From Odiellus spinosus (lineage: Eukaryota; Arthropoda; Arachnida; Opiliones; Phalangiidae): a stretch of DNA of 64,000 bases. The position numbers and the translations under genes were made by a program. Shown here one piece after another: positions 39,634-50,392 of the stretch. The notes under the pieces were generated by a model. It had not been told where the DNA came from. It worked only from the letters and a program-made list of their open reading frames with translations, and searched no databases. The stretch spans positions 8,771,504 to 8,835,503 of the forward strand of contig OY987239.1 in assembly GCA_963920705.1 (NCBI GenBank), written 5' to 3'. Every line of letters starts with the position of its first letter. Position 1 is the stretch's first letter.

Positions 39634-42122
39634 ATGGAGAAGCTGGAATCTGACTGTTCTTTGTTCCAATGTAAACAGTGTGATTTTGTTACAAAATATA
39701 AGAAATCAATGAAAATACACAAGCTACGACATAGCGAGGAAAAACCTCTAAAATGCGACGAATGTGAGTATTCGTGTATAATGCAGGTAGCTTTGAAAAC
39801 TCACAAGCTCTATCATTCTGGCATAAAACCCTATCATTGCCCAAAATGTGAAAAGAGGTTTTACTCTGGTGTGGCTTTGTACAACCATAATGCTTACGTT
39901 CACTCTAAAAAGTTGAAGTGTACGAAGTGCAATTATAAGACTGGCACTAAGTATTTACTGCAAAGACACTCTTATATTCACACTGGGGTGAAGCCATTCG
40001 TCTGTAAAGAGTGTAGTGCTCAATTTTGGCATAAGAGAGATGTAACTGTTCACTCGAAAACTGTTCACGAGAAAAAGCTCAATTTCAAATGTGATCAATG
40101 CAATAAGGCATTCTCTACTCGGAACATATTGCAGAGACACAAGAAAAACAACTGTTCTTTAAAACCACTGAGATGTGACGAATGTCCCTATAGATGCAAA
40201 TCAACTTTATCGCTGAAAACTCACAAACTGCATCATTCTGGCACGAAACCCTATCTTTGCGCCATGTGTGAAAAGAGATTTTACTCGTGCGCAACCTTGT
40301 ACAGCCACAAAATAAATACTCACATTCGAAAGTTTGACTGTGCCAAATGTGATTATAAGGCTAGCTCTATGTATTTTTTTAAAAAGCACTCCTCTACTCA
40401 CAAAAGGGCGAAGCAATTCGTTTCTAAAGAGTGCCGCACGCAAAATGCATCTGCTCATGAGAAAAAGTTTGAGTGTACCAAATGCGAATATAAGTCTAAC
40501 AATAGGGGTACTTTGAAAACACACTACTTAATTCACACTGGAGAGAAGCCATTCGTCTGTAAAGAATGCGGAGCTGGATTCATGAAAATATCCAACTTAA
40601 CCACTCACGCTAAAATGCATGGAGGAAAATGCAATTTTAAATGTGACCATTGCGATACGGTATTCAGTACTAGTAGTGCGCTGCATCGTCACAAGAAGAG
40701 CCACAATTACGTCAAACCTTTCAAGTGCAAGTTTTGTGGAGAACGATTAATGTCGAGTAGCAAATTAAAGGTGAGTTAAACCATGGATGTATAAAGAATT
40801 ACCTCAGTGTTTCCGCGAGGTGATGTTGGGCTTCAAATTTCTATCTCTCTCTCCCGTATAGTCCCGAATGCGAAGGGCTCTATGGGGAACTCAAACTTAC
40901 GGGTGAAGTGTTAATAGGCTTATGATATAGCTTATTCCCTAGCTATGTCTGACCTATTCTAAAAAACTGTAGGCATAGTAATGTTTGGATTTTGCGTCTA
41001 GCCAAGAATTCATTCAGGTTCCATAAGAATATGGGAGGGCCGCGATTCAATAACCATCCTCCCAAACTTTGTAGCAAAAGTTCGTCTGCTTCAAATCGAT
41101 TTTTCAAGTAAATCGCTCCTGACATTTATTATTAACCCGCGCCACTAACGACCTTGACATAATATTTTGGGTGATAAAAATGGAGCCGACCGAAAAAATA
41201 TCTAAGCGTACAAATGTTGTGAAAATTGCAGACGAACTTTTGTTACAAAGTTTGGGAGGATGGTACCAGAGGCTAAAGCTATGCTCCCATATTCTTATGG
41301 AACCTGAATGGATTCTTGGTCTAGCGCTAAGTGGTGGATTGCATAAGGGGTCATCTGGAGGAAATCCAAGCTAGCACGCTCCTTTAAGATTATTTTTCAT
41401 TTTTGAAACTAAAATCTACTAAAACTTTTCCTTTTCTGTGTCAGCGGTTGAAATGCAAAAAATGCGGGTGTTGGACAAATTACGAAGGTATTTTGAAGAA
41501 TCACGAATATAAAAACACTGACGAGTATCGACCCAACAAGTGCGACAAATGCTTATTTCGTTCCAGAAGGACATGGGATTTAAAAATTCACATTGCGTGC
41601 CATTTTGATGCCAGTTATCGTTTTAAATGTGATAAGTGCAATTACCCATCCAAGTCTCAAATGGGTATTAGCAAGCACAAGAAGAAATATCATTCTAATG
41701 ATTCGAGTTCAAAATCTAGGCGAGAAGGTGAACAACGAAAAACAACTTCTATATCTGATGCCGATGATTTGCCCAAAGAATCTGATACTGATGTGAAATG
41801 TGCCAACAATCACGTAACTCCACCATTACAAATAAAACAAAACACTAATTCAGTTAATTCGGATGAACAGTCCTATATTTCGGAAAAACTTGATAGTGAC
41901 GTGGAATACGCGAACAACCGTGGAACCAGAGGGTTACGTATTAAACCAAAAATTAATACAGTAAATTCAATTAATGGAGGTCAAAGTTCTTGTACAGAAA
42001 ACCTACAGCGTTGCGCGATTATTTTAACTAAACTGGAACGTATGAATAATTTTAGCGGATCTTATTATTTTAAGGTTAAACGAGCTCCCAATCTTTACGA
42101 GGTTCTGAAAATCAATTTATAA
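39634..42122 (+). CDS. Poly-C2H2 zinc-finger protein, paralogue A
   Basis: Two exons, 39634-40770 and 41445-42122, join in phase 0 to 604 residues. The N-terminal two-thirds is a run of about 14 C2H2 fingers with TGEKPF-type linkers (HTGEKPFVCKECGAGFMKIS), and exon 2 adds two more intact fingers. An acidic/Ser-rich linker follows, then a conserved end, LQRCAIILTKLERMNNFSGS plus YYFKVKRAPNLYEVLKINL. It is presumably a DNA-binding transcription regulator, target unknown. Decay is visible: one finger has FVSKEC with a lost Cys and no His pair, another ends NNC, and the finger that should span the intron lacks its histidines. Its intron contains a 315-bp MITE. It is a tandem paralogue of the gene at 43952. 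Confidence 0.85.
40798..40928 (+). repeat. Fragment of the cttacgggtgaattaat dispersed family
   Basis: Matches 33530-33660: gcgaggtgatgttgggcttc, tctatctctctctcccgtat, gaagggctctatggggaact, cttacgggtgaagtgttaat. It is inserted in the zinc-finger A intron and absent from the paralogous intron of gene B. Confidence 0.75.
41003..41317. mobile_element. hAT-like foldback MITE, copy 1 (zinc-finger A intron)
   Basis: A 315-bp element with long inverted arms. The outer arm is caagaattcattcaggttcc then ataagaatatgggag; the inner arm is ccatcctcccaaactttg and agttcgtctgc. It is flanked by cgtctagc and ggtctagc, a 7 of 8 match for the target duplication. The paralogous intron of gene B lacks it, so insertion post-dates the gene duplication. 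Confidence 0.85.
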
Positions 42123-42322
42123 AATTTTAATTATTGGATTAAATGTTTTTTTTTAATTAATTTTCAATTTTTCCTATTTGATATCACTTGCCATTAATAT
42201 TAAGTTTGGTAAATAGTAACCTTGTCCATATGATAGGGGAGAAACCAATCTCTTCATATAGATTCACCGGTTTAATGGGTACTTGACAAAAATCAGTATC
42301 ATGGATATTTACACGCTAAAAG

Positions 42323-42638
42323 CAAGAAACCATTCAGGTTCCATAAGAATATGGGAGCATAGCTTTAGCCTCTGGTACCATCCTCCCAAACTTTGCAACA
42401 AAAGTTCGTCTGCAATTTTCGCAACATTTGTACGCTTAGATCTCTTTTCGGTCGGCTCCATTTTTATTACCCAAAATATTATGTCAAGGTCGTTAGTGGC
42501 GCGGGTTAATAATATAATGTCAGGAGCGATTTACTTGAAAAATCAATTCGAAGCGGACGATCTTTTGCTACAAAGTTTGGGAGGATGGTTATTGAATCGC
42601 GGCCCTCCCATATTCTTATGGAACCTGAATGGATTCTT
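42323..42638. mobile_element. hAT-like foldback MITE, copy 2
   Basis: A 316-bp copy of the element at 41003 in the opposite orientation. It lies 200 bp past the zinc-finger A stop codon and is flanked by a perfect 8-bp duplication GCTAAAAG (42315-42322 and 42639-42646). The two copies are very similar, implying recent activity of the family. Confidence 0.9.
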
Positions 42639-42646
42639 GCTAAAAG

Positions 42647-43400
42647 TATAATGTGTAATGTGTGTTACCAATAACAATTAAATTTTGAAAAAGTTGTATT
42701 GAAATAAGTTTTAAATTTCTAACTTACGGGTCGAACATACTTTTGAATCCTGCTCAGAGAGAAGGGGAGACAAGGCAATCAAATAGGCTTTTTATTCTAA
42801 TTTTATAGATAAAAGCGGCAAGCCCACCAAAAGGTGGCGCCACATTTCCCCTAAAAAAATCATATCATTTCTAGATAAAGTATGTTTTTCGAAACCCCTT
42901 TGGAGACGGTGGCGCCATTTAACGAAACACCTAATAAGATTATCTCAATACTAAATTCTGATTGGCTGGTATCCTTTTTTATATGGACACTATATGATGG
43001 GCAGTTTAAATGAGGCTGGAGCCAGGGACTTTTTTTTATTGCTGTATTACTATTTTATCAACAAAATTAGGTCGATTTTTCCTTCAGGCTTCCATTAAGC
43101 CTTGGCCTATCGAAAAAAATCGAAAATTATACACTTCTGGCATAAAATTGCTCATCCATTATAAAACTCCATACGAATGCCTTTGTCAGTGACGTAATAT
43201 GACGCCAGATTTGAATTGTAAGAAGGGAATATATTAATTTGCTGTTTCAATAGGTAACTATTTTTTACTGCATTCCCATGTGCCCCACTGTATTTTTCAC
43301 TGTTTTTATTCTATTTTCATGTTTCTTCTGCCCATACTTTCGTTGTATGTTGTAAGTTTGCCTCTTCAATAAAAAAAAATATATAAAAAAAAAATGAAAA
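42647..43400. other. Downstream part of the zinc-finger duplication unit
   Basis: No gene. Segments aagccttggcctatcgaaaa (near 43100) and gacgccagatttgaattgta (near 43200) reappear in order downstream of gene B near 46250 and 46885. This stretch therefore belongs to the duplicated block. Confidence 0.65.
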
Positions 43401-43471
43401 AAAATTTAATTGGGGAATTAGGATAACAAAAGCTGTCTGCTGTAGCGTCTAGCTTTGGAATTTTTGGAGGG

Positions 43472-43825
43472 AAAGTCAAGTGGCAAGCCGGGAGTGGTGG
43501 CGCACTCCTGTAAACTGGCGTCTCAGTGGCAAGGTCTGGGTGTTGTCCTGCTCGAATCGCAGGTCCCTTGCCCATAGGGAGTGTTGCGAATGGTCCGCGA
43601 CGGAATGGTCCTTCCTCTTCCCCATTCCCATCTCCTTCCGTCGCGTGGGCAATTCCCAGTCCTCATCCCTGCGTAGTTACTTACCATCACTGAGTTGCTC
43701 AAGGCCTTACGCCTTGGCGCCACACCTGGTTCGCAATCGCGGCCGCTGTCCGGGCGTAAAGACGTTACGTTACACGCCGATAAAAAAAAAAAAACAATAA
43801 AAAAAAAAAAAAGTCAAGTGGCAAG
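43472..43825 (+). mobile_element. SINE with Alu/7SL-like head and 16-bp target duplication
   Basis: The element body runs about 43488-43809 and ends in an A-rich tail. It is flanked by aaagtcaagtggcaag on both sides (43472-43487 and 43810-43825), the hallmark of LINE-driven retroposition. Its head, gccgggagtggtggcgcact, resembles the 5' Alu domain of 7SL RNA. An A-box-like tggcgcactcctg and a B-box-like gctcgaatcgc are about 55 bp apart, compatible with Pol III transcription. GC content is far above the surroundings. Gene A's upstream region preserves the empty site near 39500. Open frames across it are incidental. Confidence 0.88.
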
Positions 43826-43951
43826 GCGAAAACCGACCTGACCGTACTGTAATTTTCAAATTATATAGTATTTCCTCGTTAATTTAGATTAACGATAATT
43901 TTGCTAATATTACTGTTTTAGCTGTTAAATTTTAAACACCTACACCAAAAT

Positions 43952-45830
43952 ATGGAAAAGCAAGAATCTGACTGTTCGCTGTTCCAATGTAAACAGTGTG
44001 ACTTTGTTACAAAACATAAAAAATCAATACACTACCACATGTTTCGACATAACGAGAAAAAACCACTGCAATGCGACGAATGTGAGTATACGTGTATATT
44101 ACCGGCGTCTTTGAAAACTCACAAGCTACATCATTCTGGCACAAAACCCTTCCATTGCCCAAAATGTAAAAAGAGGTTTTACTCGTCTTCGGCCTTGTAC
44201 AGTCATAATGCATATGTTCACGCCAAAACGTTGGCATGTGCGGAATGCAATTTTAAGTCTGGCACTAAGCATTTATTGAAAATACACTCTTATACTCACA
44301 CTGGGGAGAAGCCATTCGTCTGTAAAGAGTGTGGCGCTCAATTTTGGCGTAAGATAGATATAACTGTTCACTCAAAAATGCACCAGAAAAAGGCCAAATT
44401 CAAATGCGATCAATGCCATAAGGCATACTCAACTTGGAGCATATTGCAGAGACATAAGAAAACCCACTTATCGTTCAAATCACTGAAATGTGACAAATGC
44501 GACTACACATACAAATTAACGCTATCTCTGAAAACTCACAAACTACGTTATTCTGACACGAAACCCTATCATTGCTGCAAGTGTAAAAAAAGATTTTGCA
44601 GGCACGTGGGATGGTACAATCACAATGCAAGTGTTCAAGATAAAAAGTTTGAGTGTACCAAATGCGATTATAAGTCTAAATATAAGTGTAATTTGAAAAA
44701 ACACTGCTTAATTCACACTGGAGAGAAGCCATTCGTCTGTAAAGAATGCGGAGCTGGATTCATTAAAATATTTAACTTAATCACTCACGCTCAAATGCAT
44801 GGAGGAAAACACGATTATAAATGTGACCATTGCGATAAGGTATTCGGTACTTGGAGTGCGATGTATCGTCACAACAAGAGCCACCTTTCCGTTAAACCTT
44901 TCAAGTGCAAGGTTTGTGGAGAGAGATTTACGTATAGTTCCAAATTAAAGGTGAGTTAAACCTTATTGTTTAATTCTGCAGGTATTATCATACCTAAACT
45001 CTTGGATAGGGGGAAACACACACTCCTCTACAATTATTTTTCATTTTTAAAACTAAAATTCTACTCAAACTTTTCTTTGTCAGTATCATCTGCTGAAACA
45101 CGCGGGCAAACAACAGTTGAAATGCAAAGAATGCGGACTTCAGACAAATGATGCAAATGCTTTGCAACGTCACGAATATACACACTCTGGCGAGTATAAG
45201 TGCGATAAATGCTTATATTGTACCAAAAGGTTTTTTGATTTAAAGAAACACATTGCGCGCCATCTTGACGAGAGTTATTGTTTTAAATGCGATAAGTGCA
45301 ATTACCCATCTAAGTCTCAATGGTGTATTAGTAAGCACAAGAAGAAATTTCATTCTAATGATTCGAGTTCAAAATCTAGCCGAGAAGGGAAACAACGAAA
45401 AACAACTTCCATTTCAAGGAAAAAGACGCAAACTAGTTCAGAATCTGATACCAAGGACATGATAGATTACCCCAAATATTTTGATACTGATGCGGGATGT
45501 GCCAACAATCACGTAACTCAACTGTTACTATTAAAACAAAACACTAATTCAGTTAAATCGGAGGAACAGTCCTATATTTCGGAAAAACTTGATAGTGACG
45601 TGGAATACGCGAACAACCGTGGAACCAGAGGGTTAAGGATAAAACAAATTAATTCAGTAAATTCAATTAATGAAGGTCAAAGTTCAAGTATTAATAATTC
45701 TAAAGAAAACCTACAGCGTTGCGCGATTATTTTAACTAAACTGGAACGTATGAATAATTTTAGCGGATTTTATTATTTTAAGGTTAAACGAGCTCCCGAT
45801 CTTTACGAGGTTGTGAAGATCAATATATAA
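43952..45830 (+). CDS. Poly-C2H2 zinc-finger protein, paralogue B
   Basis: Two exons, 43952-44950 and 45084-45830, join in phase 0 to 581 residues. About 15 C2H2 units are present, including FQCKQCDFVTKHKKSIHYH, HTGEKPFVCKECGAQFWRK and YKCDHCDKVFGTWSAMYRH. The intron splits a finger (FKCKVCGERFTYSSKLK | YHLLKH) that stays intact here but is broken in A. Two fingers have lost a final His (HKLRY, NASVQ). It lacks two central finger units present in A but has an extra Ser/Thr-rich insert (KKTQTSSESDTKDM). The C-terminal module LQRCAIILTKLERMNNFSGF is nearly identical to A. The role is inferred as DNA binding. The compact 133-bp intron lacks the insertions seen in A. Confidence 0.87.
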
Positions 45831-47136
45831 AAATTTTATTATTGGATTTTTATTAAATTTTTAGCGTTTCTAATCACTTACCATTAATATTGTGTTAAGT
45901 TTGGTGAATAGTAACGTTGTCCATATGGTGCGGGAGAAACCGTTCTCTCCGTGTACATTCATCGGTTTTCAATAGGATGTTGACAAAAAGCAATACGATG
46001 AGTATTTATACTCGGAATCTGCATCTCTCCTGAGAACCTGCATTGGGCAAAGTATTTGTCAACCAAAAGTCTGATTTTCTGTTCACTATTTACCATAGAA
46101 TCCCTTATTCTATTTGCATTGAAGAAAATTGTGTGTTAACCTAATTTTTAGATTTCTTGAAGTAATTTAGTGGAATAAAGAATTTCACTGGAGCAAGGGA
46201 CCTTTTTATTGACAAAATAGGGCTTTAGATTTTTCCTTCAGGTTCCCTTTAAGCCTTGGCCTATCAAAAAATATATATATCGCAAACTGTTTTTGACATC
46301 ACGATCACAATCAGTCTTCGAAATAAGCTAAATTTTTCAAGTAGTGGCCCCTAGTGTCTCGAATAATTAAACTAGTCCTTAGGACCAGTGACCTTCTTAT
46401 TCTTCATTCTACTGGTCCTACTTTTAGTAGAGAGGAATAAGAAGAGTGTAAGGAATCGGGACTCTAAATCAGGGGGGGGGGGGGGCTGACGATAGTAATC
46501 TACTAAGCGCGGAGTCTTTTAGCAGACTCGGCGCCGGACAGTAAGCGAGTCAGCGCCAGTTAAAGTAGATAGGAGTGTATACTTAACGTATAACTGGAGT
46601 CGAAATGGATATATTAAACTGGTCCCAACTATAATTTTTATTGTTATAATTAATAAACTAGTCCCAGGGACCAGTGACGCTCAGATTTTGAATTAAAAAG
46701 TTGTCTTATTTCGCAGACTGATCGCAATGGGCATGATAAAAATCTGTACAACACTTTTAGACGTCATAGTCATCGGAAAAAGAAGCAATCAGTTTTTTTT
46801 TTTTCATTTATCAACTGAACGTACCTTAGTATTTACTTTAATGTAATCTGAGGTGGGATGATGCGCATGTGACGTGATATGACGCCCAGAATTTGAATTA
46901 TAAGAGGGGATATAATATTGTAAATTTGCTGTTTCAATATAAGTTCTTGAATAACTTATTGCGTGTGAAACTGCAAATTTTATCCAAATTCAAATTGCGT
47001 TTTTATTCAAAATGAAGTTACAAAATATATGTGGTCAATAAACCTTATTATTGGTCCAACTCGCTCAAAACTGAATCCAAAGATGATCTAATTAGAATAC
47101 GCATAAATTAAATATCATTTGTAATAATTATATTAC
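45831..47136. other. Intergenic DNA between zinc-finger B and TBL2
   Basis: The first part is the duplicated 3' flank. A segment at 46370-46680 has actagtccttaggaccagtg at its left and aaactagtcccagggaccag at its right, possibly a decayed element. A G14 tract lies at 46472-46485. The end is the 3' UTR side of TBL2, with an AATAAA on the minus strand near 47003. Confidence 0.55.
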
Positions 47137-49668
47137 TTAAAATATTATATACTTAGTCTCGTCAAGTTGCGACTGCAGACGACTTCTCATAGTTGCGTTA
47201 CTGGCAGTCTTAATTTTCGTTTCCAAGTCTAAAACAGCGTTTTTATAACCAAGAACATTATGGAACACCCTAATATGTTTACTCCCCGCTACTAGCAGGT
47301 GCTTGCCATTGGGTGAGAAACAGATTGCTGTTATTGGGTCTAAAAAACAAATAAATGCGTAAAAACATTTCCCCTGTTCGACTTAAGAATTTCATTCCCA
47401 TACGAAAAAAAGTTAGTCTGATCTGAAGAGGTCTTCAAGAACGCTACGAAAGTCTTGGGGAAGTCTTTAAGACCTCCTCAAGACTTCTTGACATAATGGA
47501 AAACTTCCCCAAGACCTCTTAAGACTACATAAAACACCCGAAAGACTTCCAGAAGACCTCTTAAGACTACATAAGACACCCGAAAGACTTCCCGAAGACC
47601 TCTTAAGACTACATAAGACACCCGAAAGACTTCCCCAAGACCTCTTAAGACTACATAAGACACCCGAAAGACTTCCCCAAGACCTCTTAAGACTAACTTT
47701 TTTGGTAAGGGTTGTTTCAAAAAGTCCTGGAAGTAAACTCTATAGTTATATAAGTACCTGTATGCACTTCAGTAAGTTTCTCCTGTTCTTCACCAGTTAC
47801 TCCGGAGAATACGGTGACATCAGTACCTGCACTTATGGCAATAGTTCTGCCATCTGGCGAGAGATCCAAATGAACTTTAGAAAATGTGGTTTTGAAGTGA
47901 CCAGTTAGCAGAAGATACGGTTCTTGGCCTTGCACGTAATCGACTGAATAAAAATAGCCAAGATTTAAATTCTTTTAGAATGGTTAAGAAATATACAACC
48001 AAAGCCACGTTCACTCTTTGAAATCATTTTGCCAAGGTCAAACTGTGAAATTTTGACGTTAAAAAACAGATTTATTGGCTTGAAAAGATGATTTGAAAAT
48101 TCAAAATGATATGAAAATGGTAATATTTAGTGTGAACAAGTTACAAGCTGGAAGAAACTTATTGAGGCCCAGTATATTGAATAGAAAGCGACCTTGAATC
48201 TCGATTTTGGTTGATATAGCCTGAAGTTTTGGGGTAGTAGGTTATTGGTTTGGACTTCCGTCCCTCCCTGCCAGTTGCTTTGATGTGAATGTATTTTTCT
48301 TAGCTATACAATGTGGTTGAAATGAAAAAAAGTCAATAGCTTCTATTAAAGGATAAGATTAACACTGAGCGCGTGCGTCTGGCGCGTATTAAACTAATTC
48401 ATTCATTATACAAACTAGAGTGTGAGACTTTTGAAAAAATTAATTTGCTTAGCAAGAGCTAAATTTTAATGGTATCCTTCCATAGAAGCTATAGAGTTTT
48501 TTGATCTGAACCACCTGCTGTACTGATTCAGACTGAAGGCCTTACAAAGTGGAAAGCATACTAGCTGATTTACTCCCGATTCGCCCAATCCAATGGGAAG
48601 GTGCAAATTAATTATCAAGATGTCAATTAAATAACAAGATGTCAAAAAGTTTTTTTTATAATACTAAGTATATGAAGCTTTCGTCCGTAATCCTGAGGAA
48701 TGGATACCTAACTTAAGCTAACACTTGTGTAGATTTAAATTTCTCGTACCAAAATGAGAATTAGGCGAAATGGGAATTGGGTGAAATGAGATCTGATTCA
48801 TAAAAAATGGTGGGGCGATTTGGGATTGGGCTAAATGGGAACAAACCTACTAGCTTACTATTTTTAACAATGAAAACTTATATCCTTCATCTTCAACCCT
48901 TTCTTCCTTTAATAAAATAAGAGTTACGCTTACTGTCCGTATCCCATAGTTTCCAGGTACCATCTTTGGAGACAGAGGCCATCCTAGTGGAATTGCTGTT
49001 GAACGCGAAGCTGTAGACTCCAGAAGAATGTCCTTTGAGATCAAAGGCGCGTTTGGCTTCAGTGAAGTCACCCGTTTTACTGAAACAGATCTCCCATACT
49101 TTGACGTCGGGACTGAATCCGGATGAAGCGACAAATCGACCACATGGCGATACCGTTGCCCAATAGTTGGTAACTTGGTGGGTATCGATGGTAGTCAAAA
49201 TTTCACCTAAGATATTTATTATTGCGTTAGTAATTTTTTATACAAATTACTTTCAACTCAATGTCTACCTTTCAGATTCCAAACAACGATGGTTGTATCG
49301 GGTGAACAACTCATAATGAAACGTCCATTGCAGGCAATGCCAATATTGATGATGTCTTGCTTGTTTTTTTGTGGGAAAGTCAAAATAGGTTCGGCCTTGC
49401 CAAAGCTGTTGTCATCCTTGCGGGCAATCTTGTACACTTGAATGGCATTGCCAGACGCCTGCGAGATGATAAATGCTTTGCAATCAGGCGACCATTTGAT
49501 ATTAGTCGCGTAGTCATATTCCACATTGGCTCTCGTTGATCTGCAGAAATAAATGAAGTTACTTTCATTAGCCATTTTGAAAACATGATTTTAAAGATAG
49601 GGTAAATGATATCTACTTGTTTTCTTTAGTAGTGATAGTCTTGTAATACCAAATCAAAACAGATCGAT
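47137..49668 (-). CDS. TBL2: Transducin beta-like protein 2 (5' end not found)
   Basis: Five exons on the minus strand join in frame: 49668-49617, 49540-49269, 49206-48934, 47943-47758 and 47339-47137, giving 328 residues. WD40 repeats match TBL2: RSVLIWYYKTITTKENKSTR, RANVEYDYATNIKWSPDCKA, IMSCSPDTTIVVWNLKGEIL, SPCGRFVASSGFSPDVKVWE and RMASVSKDGTWKLWDTD, then a helical C-terminal tail (LETKIKTASNATMRSRLQSQ). TBL2 is an ER-membrane WD protein linked to PERK signalling, and that role is inferred by family. About 100 N-terminal residues, including the membrane anchor and first propeller blade, are missing. The first exon I can place opens mid-codon, so at least one upstream exon exists beyond a transposon-rich stretch. 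The intron at 47340-47757 contains a CCCTTACC element. Confidence 0.9.
47397..47711 (+). mobile_element. CCCTTACC-family element (copy E) with internal 42-bp expansion
   Basis: Ends cccatacgaaaaaaagttag and gactaacttttttggtaaggg. The right half contains four tandem units of about 42 bp, cttccccaagacctcttaag followed by actacataagacacccgaaa, making this the longest copy. It lies in a TBL2 intron. A repetitive minus-strand frame through it (VLRGLGEVFRVSY) is an artefact. Confidence 0.88.
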
Positions 49669-49892
49669 CTTAAAAAAAAAATAAGAAACCAAAAAAAATT
49701 ATTATACTGAAAAATAAGGTCACAATAATTATTCTCTGCACGACAAGGTTAATAAGGCTTGATAATCTTGTTTCTGAATCTAACAAACAAATCATAAACA
49801 GATGATGACGTCTCTAAGACTATAAGATTTAAAATATTCTAATAACAAAAATTAAAGTAACGCAATTTGATAATCAGTTAATTGGTCTTTGG

Positions 49893-50235
49893 AGTTTACA
49901 AAACAAATATTGAACTTACCCGGAAAATAGGCTTAGCGAGATTCATGGAGATCCAGAATTGCCTCCGTGTAAGGTCTAGCGACCAATGAGCAAAGGCCTG
50001 TCATTCACATGAGATCACCACGAGACTTACAATCTCATTCAATTGGTCGCTAGACCATATACGCGAGGAAATCAGGTGATCTCAATAAATCCCGCTAAGC
50101 CTATTTTTTGGGTAAGTTTTAAATTTATTTCTAGTTTAATATGTGTTCGTATATTTTTTCACTAGTGCATTAGGCCTATTTAAACAATAATGAATTGGTA
50201 AAAAGTCACTTGTTCGGTTGCATTCTCAGTTTAAG
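49893..50235. mobile_element. Long-inverted-repeat foldback element (copy FB3)
   Basis: Arms ggaaaataggcttagcgaga and its inverse, a centre with tctagcgaccaatgagcaaa, and an outer right arm running to agtcacttgttcggttgcat. The left outer arm is truncated. It lies upstream of the first identified TBL2 exon, probably intronic. Confidence 0.8.
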
Positions 50236-50392
50236 GGAGTTGCAAAGAGCTACACACAGGTAGTGCTGGTTATGTATATTTGCTACGAAGCATTTAGGCT
50301 TAATTACGGTTGTCTATCTCTTTAATGCTTACTGTAGCTATATTCTCAAAAATTATCACCCTCAAGGTTATATTTTCATAAATATTGCTATT

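Larger units (their letters stand above)
39361..46945 (+). repeat. Tandem segmental duplication of a zinc-finger gene
   Basis: Two units, about 39361-43260 and 43400-46945, share the 5' flank (caaaagctgtctgct, ctttggaatttttggaggga), both exons and the 3' flank (gcctatcraaaaa, ttgctgtttcaata). Size differences are explained mostly by insertions: two MITEs and a dispersed fragment in unit A, and the SINE in unit B. Confidence 0.85.

Noticed and set aside
40207..40524. Minus-strand 105-codon frame
   Set aside because: Shadow of the zinc-finger A exon on the opposite strand.
43480..43800. 106-codon frame
   Set aside because: Coincides with the SINE. It has no conserved domain, and the SINE boundaries are proven by target duplications.
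47478..47720. 80-codon frame of VLRGLGEVFRVSY repeats
   Set aside because: Lies wholly in the CCCTTACC-family MITE copy with a tandem expansion.
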